This document shows, in pieces, positions 55,792-64,000 of a stretch of 64,000 nt of DNA. Source of the DNA: Vibrio salinus (GTDB lineage Bacteria; Pseudomonadota; Gammaproteobacteria; Enterobacterales; Vibrionaceae). A model generated the notes under the pieces. The model saw nothing but the letters and a program-made list of their open reading frames with translations, was not told the origin of the DNA and did not search any database. Location: NCBI RefSeq assembly GCF_021272385.1, contig NZ_JAJSDZ010000007.1:124001-188000 (forward strand), read 5' to 3'. Both the position numbers and the translations under genes were made by a program. Every line of letters starts with the position of its first letter. The stretch's first letter is position 1.

Positions 55792-56319
55792 TTACATTTT
55801 TTTAAAATCATCACTAAATAATTTAACTTTATCCCAATTTGTATATTCAACTTCTTTGCTGATATCCGTCTCCCCACCTGTTATTTTCATAATAAACTGA
55901 ATCATGAACTTATCGAACAAACGATAACGTGGATAGCGCAGGGCTCCGGCAAAGACACCAATTAAAGGAGGTTGCCACTGCGATTTTTTAAGAAATGTTC
56001 TGATATAGACACTTCCTTCCGGCGTGTCTTTTCCTTCGTTTTCCTTTCGGGCCGTGAGATTTACACAAACAAATGCCGCTTTGGTATTTTTCAGGGCCTG
56101 ATAATTTTGACTAATAAACTGATAAAGCTTCTTGTGTAAATGACCATAACGTATCGATGCACCAACAAGAACTTTCTCATAACAGGAAAAGTCTATGTCC
56201 GGCATGTCGTGGATATCAGAAAAATCACACTCACAATTATCTAATTGTTCTGCAATGTGTTTCAAAATTTTTTTTGTTTGCCCTTCTCTTGTTGAGTACA
56301 GAAATAAAACTTTATCCAC
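55792..56319 (-). CDS. hemG: Protoporphyrinogen IX dehydrogenase HemG
   Basis: This flavodoxin-like, quinone-linked enzyme oxidises protoporphyrinogen IX to protoporphyrin IX. The 175-residue product has the FMN loop YSTREGQTKKI near residue 9, GASIRYGHLHKKL near 54 and FAGALRYPRYRLFDKFMIQFIM near 125, the family-specific insert. The start is GTG 56319 behind AAGGAG. It is the last gene of the trkH-hemG pair (nine-base gap) and lies upstream of an rrn operon as in E. coli. Confidence 0.94.
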   Translation of the reverse strand: MDKVLFLYSTREGQTKKILKHIAEQLDNCECDFSDIHDMPDIDFSCYEKVLVGASIRYGHLHKKLYQFISQNYQALKNTKAAFVCVNLTARKENEGKDTPEGSVYIRTFLKKSQWQPPLIGVFAGALRYPRYRLFDKFMIQFIMKITGGETDISKEVEYTNWDKVKLFSDDFKKM

Positions 56320-56328
56320 AATGTCTCC

Positions 56329-57786
56329 TTAACTTCGCCAAAAACTTGGGGTAAACAATACAAGTAAGGTAAATATTTCCAGACGACCAAATAACATTGA
56401 AGCTATCAAGACCCATTTAGCCATATCGTTAATATCTTTAAAATGAATGGACACTTCACCCAAACCCGGACCTAAATTATTTAAAGTTGCAGCTACAGCT
56501 GAGAACGCGCTTAATTCTTCCATTCCGGTAGCAATTAAAGCCAGCATACAGATGACAAATACCAATGCATAAGCTGAAAAGAACCCCCACACAGCATCGA
56601 CCACTCTTTGTGGTAAAGCACTTTCTCCCAGCTTTATAGGGTATAACGCTCTCGGATGAATCAACCTATTCATTTCTCGTCCTCCCTGAATCGACAATAG
56701 AAGAACCCGGATCACTTTCAATCCACCTCCGGTTGACCCCGCACATCCGCCAATAAAAGAAGAGAATAACAGCAAAACCGGTAAAAATAACGGCCATTGA
56801 GAAAAACCTGTCGTCGTAAAGCCAGCAGTAGTGGATATTGAAACCGTTTGAAACAAAGCCTGATCAAAGGCATCAAATGTAGAAAGCTGATGATTGCTTT
56901 TTAGTAATAATAAGAAACAAATACCAAACAGAATTATCTGGATAAAAATAAAGGCCTTAAATTCCTTATCCTTCCAATAATACTTAGGATGTATCCCTCC
57001 GTTAGCAAAAGCAGCATAGTGCAATGTAAAGTTACAGGCAGATATAAGCAAAAAGACAACCGTGATTAAATTAATAGCATAGCTGTCAAAATATCCCATA
57101 CTGGCATCATGAGTTGAAAAGCCCCCAATGGCTATAGTAGAAAAGCTGTGACAAATTGCATCAAACGGAGTCATACCCGCCAGCCAAAACGCAGTCGCAC
57201 ACATAATCGTTAACGATAAATAGATGTACCAGAGAATCTTGGCTGTCTCAGCAATTCTTGGCGCAACTTTGGTATCTTTGACAGGCCCGGGAATTTCAGC
57301 CCGATACAACTGCATACCACCAATACCTAACATCGGTAATATTGCGACAGCAAGAACAATGATACCCATGCCGCCAAACCACTGCAAAAACTGACGATAA
57401 AACAAAACGGCTTTCGGTAAATAATCCAAACCAACAAGAACTGTTGCCCCTGTTGTAGTTAAGGCAGAAAAGGATTCAAAAAAGGCATCGGTAATGGAAA
57501 CTTTTGGGTTGTCAGTAAGAAAAAAAGGTAATGAGCCAGCACTGCCAATGACCAACCAAAACATGACAACAATAAGGAATCCGTCCCGGGATTTTAATTC
57601 TCTTTTGTAATTTCGGTTTGGAAACCAACAAACAACTCCGGCAATCAAAAGAAGAAAAAAAGTCGTTATAAATGGCACACCACCACCATCTCGGTAGATT
57701 AGTGCCACCAAGGAAGGAGCTAGCATTGACAAACTAAAAAGCGCTAACAGAAGACCAATAATCCGGATGATCGAACGAAATTGCAT
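56329..57786 (-). CDS. trkH: Potassium uptake channel subunit TrkH
   Basis: The product has 485 residues (E. coli 483) and about ten membrane segments. It has four pore-loop repeats: FSALTTTGATVL near residue 105, AIGGFST near 220, STTAGFTTTG near 313 and LNNLGPGLGEV near 436. Together these form the K+ filter. It works with TrkA, which is encoded elsewhere. It follows yigZ by 22 bases and precedes hemG, the same order as in E. coli (yigZ-trkH-hemG). Confidence 0.96.
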   Translation of the reverse strand: MQFRSIIRIIGLLLALFSLSMLAPSLVALIYRDGGGVPFITTFFLLLIAGVVCWFPNRNYKRELKSRDGFLIVVMFWLVIGSAGSLPFFLTDNPKVSITDAFFESFSALTTTGATVLVGLDYLPKAVLFYRQFLQWFGGMGIIVLAVAILPMLGIGGMQLYRAEIPGPVKDTKVAPRIAETAKILWYIYLSLTIMCATAFWLAGMTPFDAICHSFSTIAIGGFSTHDASMGYFDSYAINLITVVFLLISACNFTLHYAAFANGGIHPKYYWKDKEFKAFIFIQIILFGICFLLLLKSNHQLSTFDAFDQALFQTVSISTTAGFTTTGFSQWPLFLPVLLLFSSFIGGCAGSTGGGLKVIRVLLLSIQGGREMNRLIHPRALYPIKLGESALPQRVVDAVWGFFSAYALVFVICMLALIATGMEELSAFSAVAATLNNLGPGLGEVSIHFKDINDMAKWVLIASMLFGRLEIFTLLVLFTPSFWRS

Positions 57787-57808
57787 TATATAGCGACCAA
57801 TATATTTA

Positions 57809-58444
57809 TTAGTTATTTATTGGAGGTGTATCTTTTGGCGAAACAACCACTTTAGCGCCACTTCTATTAATGATAGTTTGTGTAAAAGAGTCTATATGAT
57901 TAACTTCTAACTCAACTACAAGCATCACATTTTCACTGTATTCCGACTGCACTTCTTTAGCATCAAACTGGCTCATAATTGATTGCAAAATAGGTAAGAA
58001 ATGATAGTCCAAGGTTATCACTAACTGACTGGTAATTTTTTTCTCAATTGTTTCAAGTCGTTGCAAAGCTTTCTGAACACCACCACCGTAAGCCTTCACG
58101 AGACCACCCGTACCCAATTTTATTCCACCAAAATAACGCGTAACAACTGCCGTTATTTCACCAACATCAGATCCGGTCAACTGAGCCAACATTGGTTTTC
58201 CTGCCGTCCCGGACGGTTCTCCATCGTCACTAAAACCCCACTTCATTGAATCTTCCGGCCTTCCAGCTAAATAAGCCCAACAATTATGTCTGGCATCGGA
58301 GTGGCGATTTTTCATCTGTTCAATGAAGGTCTTTGCTTCTTCTACCGAGGGCGTATGAGCAAGATAAGTAATGAATACACTTTTCTTTATTTCTTCTTCA
58401 AAAACAAAAGACGATTTAGGAATTAAATAAGGTTCAGAATTCAT
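57809..58444 (-). CDS. yigZ: YigZ/IMPACT-family protein
   Basis: The product has 211 residues. The N-terminal domain (about 15-125) has the IMPACT signature: SDARHNCWAYL, GFSDDGEPSGTAGKPML and VTRYFGGIKLGTGGLVKAYG. A ferredoxin-like C-terminal domain follows. The molecular role is not settled; links to translation control are proposed for eukaryotic relatives. It begins the yigZ-trkH-hemG set. pepQ, its neighbour in E. coli, is absent. Confidence 0.93.
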   Translation of the reverse strand: MNSEPYLIPKSSFVFEEEIKKSVFITYLAHTPSVEEAKTFIEQMKNRHSDARHNCWAYLAGRPEDSMKWGFSDDGEPSGTAGKPMLAQLTGSDVGEITAVVTRYFGGIKLGTGGLVKAYGGGVQKALQRLETIEKKITSQLVITLDYHFLPILQSIMSQFDAKEVQSEYSENVMLVVELEVNHIDSFTQTIINRSGAKVVVSPKDTPPINN

Positions 58445-58642
58445 CTACACACGATTTATCACTAATCAAAACGAAGCTCAGTTTATCATGTCAGAAAGAT
58501 AAAGATGTCATTCCTCCCAAAAGCCACCAGCGATTCCACATAAATTTTGCCAATATAAAAACTTCTGCCCAAACTGTTATGAGTCAGATCTAATAAATCA
58601 GGCCTTCTCCGAAAAAAGGAAATTGCTATTAGGGAGACAGCA

Positions 58643-60841
58643 ATGAAGTTTCGCTCACAATCACTGGAACTTAAAGAAATAGAAAACGGGATTATTGAAC
58701 TCCGGCTTCTCTCATCAAATACAGCAAACATCCTGGATATTGCAACGCTTAAATCCCTAAATAAAGCGCTTCAGATTATCAAAACAAAACAAAATGTCCG
58801 GGGATTAATGATTACCTCAGACAAACCTCATTTTTTCTTGGGAGTGGATCTTAATGAAGTTCACTCCATGTTTCAGCTAACAAAAAGCGAATTGAAAGAG
58901 TGGCTACGGTATACAAATGATCTGCTAAATCAATATGAAAAATTACCATTTCCTACCGTTTCCGTTATATCTGGCTTCGCTCTGGGAGGCGGGTTTGAAT
59001 TTGTACTAACAAGTGACTTCAGAATTTCGGAACCTAAAACGGTTATGGGTTTACCAATAACAAAACTCGGAATGGTTCCAGCTTTTGGAGGCTCAGTCCG
59101 TCTACCCAGATTAATCGGCACCGAAAAAGCCATTAATATAATCGCTAAAAGCCATCTGGTTCCGGCTCACTGCGCTCTGAAATTAGGAATGATCGATAGA
59201 ATATCAGATAAAGAAAATCTCAAAAAAAATGCGTTGATCATCCTTAAAGAAGCCATCTGCGGAAAGTTAGACTGGCAGACGACCCGATCTAAAAAAAGGT
59301 CCCCTATCGAAATAAAAAAAGAAAATTCATTCACTTATAATACAATTAATTCGTTAAAAAAAGCAAAAGTAAGTACCTACTATCCTGCAATAAAGACACT
59401 AATGGAATCCATTGATAAATCATCGGATAAGCCACTGGATGAAGCATTAGAAATAGAACGCCATTTCTTTTTACATCTTGTACACACCCCCCAAACAAAA
59501 GCATTAGTTCGAATGTACTTAAATGATCAATTTGTCAAATACCGCAATCTTTCACTAATTGAAAACGACATAAAAACATTCGAAACAATCGGTATTTTTG
59601 GAACAAACCTAATTGGAAACGATTTTGCTATCTCCGCAGCAATCAACAATATTCAATGCGTTATCACGGATAAATCGGATACCGCATTAAATAAGGGGAA
59701 ACAGTATTTTGATGCAATCAGAAAAGATAATATTCACTTTTACCACTTAGATAAGGATGAAAAAGAAAAAATTTCCGGCAACGTACAGTACACTCGCTAT
59801 CTTACCGACCTAACATCATGTCCAATCCTCATTGATACCGTAAGCGAAAGTATCAATGAAAAAAAGCAAACCCTCGGGAATCTGGAGAAAAATGCTTCTG
59901 ACGACACAATACTGGTCACGGACACCGATTTATTGTCCATAAATTCTCTTGCCAGCACATTAACCCACCCGGAACGTTATTGTGGTGTTCATATTCTACA
60001 TCCGGCAGCAAATACTCAGTTAATTGAAGTGGTAAAAGGAAAATCAACCTCCTTAGATACCATCAAAACTGTAGTTCAGCTTGCAGTTAAACTCGGGAAA
60101 TACCCCATTCTCATTAATGATCAACCTGGTTTTTTTATTAACCGAGTTCTTCTGTCTTATTTATCAGCCTTCTGCAATCTGGCAATGGAGGGCATCAACA
60201 TCCGGTACATTGATAATCTCATGGAACATACTTTTGGTTGGTCTAAAGGCCCCGGAAAGCTTATCGATATTCTGGGAACCGATGTTGTTTACCGCGCCTG
60301 CCAACAACTGACTAAAAACTACCCTGACTCTATATTTTTAAATAAAAATAATATATTGGAGTATTTGTACAACAACGATATGACCGGAATAAAAAATCAA
60401 GCCGGGTTTTATCTATACCAGAAAGACCATCATGATCGAATCACCATTACCGGTTTATCAGAAAAATTGCTGTCTCTGTCATCAGAACATTTTGTTAAAC
60501 CTTCCCCAAAAGAAATCATTTACCGGCTTATGATTCCGATGTTTAACGAAGTAATACGGTGTCTGGAAGAAGAAGTGATATCAACACCGGAAGAGTGTGA
60601 TTTAGCTCTGATTCACGGCGTCGGTTTTCCCGCATTCAGAGGTGGGGCTTTTCACCTGATAGATCAGATAACCATCCCTCGTTATTTGTCTGTACTGGAA
60701 AGATATAAAAAATATGGAAAAAACTATGAAGCCCCTAACCTTTTGCGAAATATGGCTGCATCTGATATGGTTTTTTACCCTACACCGCCCAAATCGGTAA
60801 CGTCACTGAAAGATATGTTACTGACAATGAATACCATCTAA
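58643..60841 (+). CDS. Degenerate FadB-like protein, probably without enzyme activity
   Basis: The full-length 732-residue frame aligns from end to end with FadB, the alpha subunit of the fatty-acid beta-oxidation complex (hydratase domain about 1-190, dehydrogenase about 310-730). Key residues are lost. E119 (GGGFE) remains, but the second hydratase Glu, E139, is Ile (GLPITKLG). The NAD loop GAGIMG is G-T-N-L-I-G at 320-325. The catalytic His of NPVH is Ala at 456 (HPAA), and SNTS is TDTD. There is no frameshift or stop, and AGGGAG precedes ATG 58643. The gene is AT- and Lys-rich. The partner fadA is absent. It sits where fadBA is expected (next to yigZ-trkH-hemG-rrn). It is either a decaying relic or a protein with a new, non-catalytic role. 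Confidence 0.85.
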   Translation: MKFRSQSLELKEIENGIIELRLLSSNTANILDIATLKSLNKALQIIKTKQNVRGLMITSDKPHFFLGVDLNEVHSMFQLTKSELKEWLRYTNDLLNQYEKLPFPTVSVISGFALGGGFEFVLTSDFRISEPKTVMGLPITKLGMVPAFGGSVRLPRLIGTEKAINIIAKSHLVPAHCALKLGMIDRISDKENLKKNALIILKEAICGKLDWQTTRSKKRSPIEIKKENSFTYNTINSLKKAKVSTYYPAIKTLMESIDKSSDKPLDEALEIERHFFLHLVHTPQTKALVRMYLNDQFVKYRNLSLIENDIKTFETIGIFGTNLIGNDFAISAAINNIQCVITDKSDTALNKGKQYFDAIRKDNIHFYHLDKDEKEKISGNVQYTRYLTDLTSCPILIDTVSESINEKKQTLGNLEKNASDDTILVTDTDLLSINSLASTLTHPERYCGVHILHPAANTQLIEVVKGKSTSLDTIKTVVQLAVKLGKYPILINDQPGFFINRVLLSYLSAFCNLAMEGINIRYIDNLMEHTFGWSKGPGKLIDILGTDVVYRACQQLTKNYPDSIFLNKNNILEYLYNNDMTGIKNQAGFYLYQKDHHDRITITGLSEKLLSLSSEHFVKPSPKEIIYRLMIPMFNEVIRCLEEEVISTPEECDLALIHGVGFPAFRGGAFHLIDQITIPRYLSVLERYKKYGKNYEAPNLLRNMAASDMVFYPTPPKSVTSLKDMLLTMNTI

Positions 60842-60849
60842 TCAAAAAT

Positions 60850-60881
60850 AAAAAAGCAGCTAAAATACAAGCTGCTTTTTT
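60850..60881. terminator. Bidirectional terminator between the FadB-like gene and glmU
   Basis: GCAGCT and AGCTGC pair around eight bases, with A6 before and T6 after, serving both convergent genes. Confidence 0.85.
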
Positions 60882-60895
60882 AATAACAATGCACA

Positions 60896-62260
60896 TTATT
60901 TTTTCTTTTTAGGCCTTTGCCAGCCATCGATTTTCCGTTCTTTTGCTCTCGTAATCACTAACTGGTTTTTTGTGTCAATGTTACGGGTAATGGTAGAACC
61001 AGCACCAATTGTCACACCATCGGCGACTTCAACAGGAGCAACCAACTGAGTATCAGAACCGACAAACACATCATCACCAATGATTGTCTTATGCTTATTT
61101 GCACCATCATAATTACAGGTAATGGTTCCGGCCCCCAGGTTAACGCGTTGACCAATTTCTGCATCACCAACGTACGTTAAATGATTGGCCTTTGAACCTT
61201 CACCTATTTTTGAGTTCTTAACTTCGACAAAATTTCCGACATGAGCATCATTGCTCATTTCCGCACCGGGACGTAAACGGGTAAACGGACCAACCGTGCA
61301 TTTTTCACCGACAGTAGCACCTTCAATAACACTGTATGGACGAATAAGAGTTCCATCATCAATTTCACAATCAATAAGAACACTACCAGCACCAACTGTC
61401 ACGTTATTACCTAAAGAAACATTACCTTCAATAATAACATTAACGTCAATTTCAACATCAGTCCCACACTGTAACTGTCCTCTGAGGTCAAACCTACCCG
61501 GATCTCTCAGCATAACCCCCTGCGCAAGCAGCTGTTCTGCTAACGATAGTTGATATTGTCTTTCTAAACGAGCTAACTGAATTCTGTCGTTAACACCTTC
61601 TACTTCCATTGCTTTTTCAGGATGAACTGTCGATATTATTCCCCCTTCCTGATAAGCAATAGCAATAATATCCGTCAGATAATACTCTCCCTGAGCATTA
61701 TCGTTATCCACCTTCGACAACCAACGTTTGAGATCTTTACCAGAGGCAACCAATACACCGGTATTAACTTCATTAATCGATAACTGGTCTTCTGTTGCAT
61801 CTTTCTGCTCGACAATAGCAATCACATTTCCATGCTTTCGAACAATTCTACCGTACCCCATCGGGTTATCCTGAATTACCGTTAACAGGGCAATACCACC
61901 ATCAATATGAGACTCCAGTAACCCTTGAATAGTATGTTCTGAAATCAGTGGAACATCTCCGTAAAGAACCACTATTTTTTCATCATCCTGAAAAAGATAC
62001 GAAGCCTGATCAACTGCATGTCCGGTACCTAATTGCTCATTCTGCAGAACCCAGTTAACACTTTCATTATGCAAAGTGTTCTTCATTAAATCTCCACCAT
62101 GTCCATAGACAAGGTGAATATTTTCCACTCCGACTGAATGGCACGTATCAATAACATGTTTCACCATCGGTCTGCCGGCTAATTTATGAAGGACTTTTGG
62201 CAACTGAGAATACATACGGGTACCCTTACCCGCAGCAAGAATTACAGCACTGAATTTCAT
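60896..62260 (-). CDS. glmU: Bifunctional UDP-GlcNAc pyrophosphorylase / GlcN-1-P acetyltransferase
   Basis: It makes UDP-GlcNAc for peptidoglycan and LPS. The N-terminal uridylyltransferase domain (about 1-228) has [12 protein letters not shown] and [11 protein letters not shown]. The C-terminal left-handed beta-helix (about 250-454) acetylates GlcN-1-P, with hexapeptide repeats and the [14 protein letters not shown] catalytic His region. The 454-residue length is typical. It lies after atpC with a terminator between them, as in many Vibrio. Confidence 0.97.
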   Translation of the reverse strand: MKFSAVILAAGKGTRMYSQLPKVLHKLAGRPMVKHVIDTCHSVGVENIHLVYGHGGDLMKNTLHNESVNWVLQNEQLGTGHAVDQASYLFQDDEKIVVLYGDVPLISEHTIQGLLESHIDGGIALLTVIQDNPMGYGRIVRKHGNVIAIVEQKDATEDQLSINEVNTGVLVASGKDLKRWLSKVDNDNAQGEYYLTDIIAIAYQEGGIISTVHPEKAMEVEGVNDRIQLARLERQYQLSLAEQLLAQGVMLRDPGRFDLRGQLQCGTDVEIDVNVIIEGNVSLGNNVTVGAGSVLIDCEIDDGTLIRPYSVIEGATVGEKCTVGPFTRLRPGAEMSNDAHVGNFVEVKNSKIGEGSKANHLTYVGDAEIGQRVNLGAGTITCNYDGANKHKTIIGDDVFVGSDTQLVAPVEVADGVTIGAGSTITRNIDTKNQLVITRAKERKIDGWQRPKKKK

Positions 62261-62355
62261 GCAATGACCTTTTTTGTTATCTTTAATACTGTTATTGATT
62301 CTATCTTTTAAATAAGAAATAGTTAAATAATGCTCGTTTTTTTTTCATAAAAATC

Positions 62356-62383
62356 AAAAAAGGTGGCATTTCTGCCACCTTTT
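62356..62383 (-). terminator. atp operon terminator
   Basis: AGGTGGCA and TGCCACCT form an 8-bp stem around TTTC or its complement; the minus strand then has TTTTTTGATTTTT. It ends the atp transcript. Confidence 0.88.
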
Positions 62384-62410
62384 ACTTACACGTTTATCCG
62401 TTAACTACAA

Positions 62411-62833
62411 TTAACGGCGTTTTTTCACTAGCTCAATAACTCGAAGCTGAGCAATTGCTTTCGCTAGTTCACTGGCCGCCTTAGCATAATCCATACCGCC
62501 CTGCTGCTGTTTAATATTTTCTTCAGCATGACGTTTGGCTTCTTCTGCCTTAGCTGCGTCTAGTTCTTCACCACGAATGGCTGTATCAGCTAACACGGTT
62601 GATGTACCGGGCTGAATTTCAACCATACCACCAGAAACATAAATGATTTCTTCGTGGCCGTGCTGTTTCACAATACGCACCATACCAGGCTTAATCGCGG
62701 TCAGCAGCGGAGTATGTCCATGATAAATACCAAGTTCACCTTCGCTACCAGTCACCGTAAATGTTTCAACCATGCCTGAGAAAATTTTCTTCTCTGCACT
62801 CACAACATCCAGGTGAAAGGGCATTGATGCCAT
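62411..62833 (-). CDS. atpC: ATP synthase F1 epsilon subunit
   Basis: The product has 140 residues. The N-terminal beta-sandwich (about 1-87) has [15 protein letters not shown] and [19 protein letters not shown]; a helical hairpin (about 90-140) follows. Epsilon regulates the rotary F1 motor and can inhibit ATP hydrolysis. It follows atpD by 18 bases and is the last gene of the atp operon. ATG 62833 has AGGAGG upstream. Confidence 0.97.
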   Translation of the reverse strand: MASMPFHLDVVSAEKKIFSGMVETFTVTGSEGELGIYHGHTPLLTAIKPGMVRIVKQHGHEEIIYVSGGMVEIQPGTSTVLADTAIRGEELDAAKAEEAKRHAEENIKQQQGGMDYAKAASELAKAIAQLRVIELVKKRR

Positions 62834-62851
62834 ATCGCCTCCTAGTCAGCC

Positions 62852-64000
<1,149 letters not shown>

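Noticed and set aside
56312..56320. Perfect DnaA box (TTATCCACA) over the hemG start codon
   Set aside because: It is a single site, and the bases are explained by GTG GAT AAA coding; no second box is near.
58565..58590. FadR-like operator before the FadB-like gene (AACTGTTATGAGTCAGAT)
   Set aside because: Half-sites match only loosely and the spacing is off by one, so it cannot be told from chance.

Overview
The window is a 64 kb stretch of a gammaproteobacterial chromosome, almost certainly from Vibrionaceae. The signs are a RyhB and a Spot 42 RNA flanking polA, an rrn spacer carrying Glu-Lys-Ala-Val tRNAs, a Mg-type HemB, a long ThiE, and core gene order close to known Vibrio chromosome 1. 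The atp operon, two excellent ParB-type parS sites and an rrn operon suggest an origin-proximal position. An L-arabinose system and a secreted pectinase with a KdgR-type operator suggest a plant- or detritus-associated marine or salt-marsh species. The species itself cannot be named from this sequence.

Layout. 1-17.2 kb is core: the end of hemX and hemY; hemN; a methyltransferase-yihI-DUF2489 operon; a CsrB/CsrC-family RNA; engB; Spot 42; polA; a DnaA-box cluster; RyhB; hemB; tatD; ubiE-ubiJ-ubiB; rmuC. 17.2-29.1 kb is accessory carbohydrate metabolism: eda, araC, an unknown gene, araA and araD, the divergent araFGH transporter with AraC-like sites between them, then a two-catalytic-domain pectin methylesterase/acetylesterase. 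29.2-37.3 kb is mixed housekeeping and stress: a flavoprotein, uspB, ftnA, uspA, yigM, a Cys-rich gene behind a Fur-like box, rsmJ, asnC, a small unknown gene and an aminopeptidase P. 37.5-42.8 kb is osmoprotection: betI-betB-choXWV, without betA. 42.8-49.1 kb is the thiamine operon thiC-E-F-S-G-H under a TPP riboswitch, then crcB. 49.7-55.7 kb is a complete minus-strand rrn operon with six tRNAs. 55.8-64 kb is hemG, trkH, yigZ, a degenerate fadB, glmU, atpC and a partial atpD.

How the parts work together. Arabinose enters by AraFGH and is converted by AraA; AraD acts after a kinase (AraB) that is not encoded here. The pectinase removes methyl and probably acetyl groups from pectin, and Eda acts at the end of the ketodeoxygluconate route. 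The choline cluster imports choline and oxidises betaine aldehyde, but its first enzyme is not in the cluster. Four regulatory RNA elements (CsrC-like, Spot 42, RyhB, TPP riboswitch) lie in this window, and one further sRNA is only suspected.

Most notable: an intact 732-codon FadB-like reading frame sits at the conserved fadBA position but has lost key catalytic residues of both enzyme domains, and fadA is absent. Also worth attention are the CE8-CE12 pectinase fusion, the missing araB, betA and tatABC, the parS sites (one inside thiE), and a paired DnaA-box site upstream of polA.
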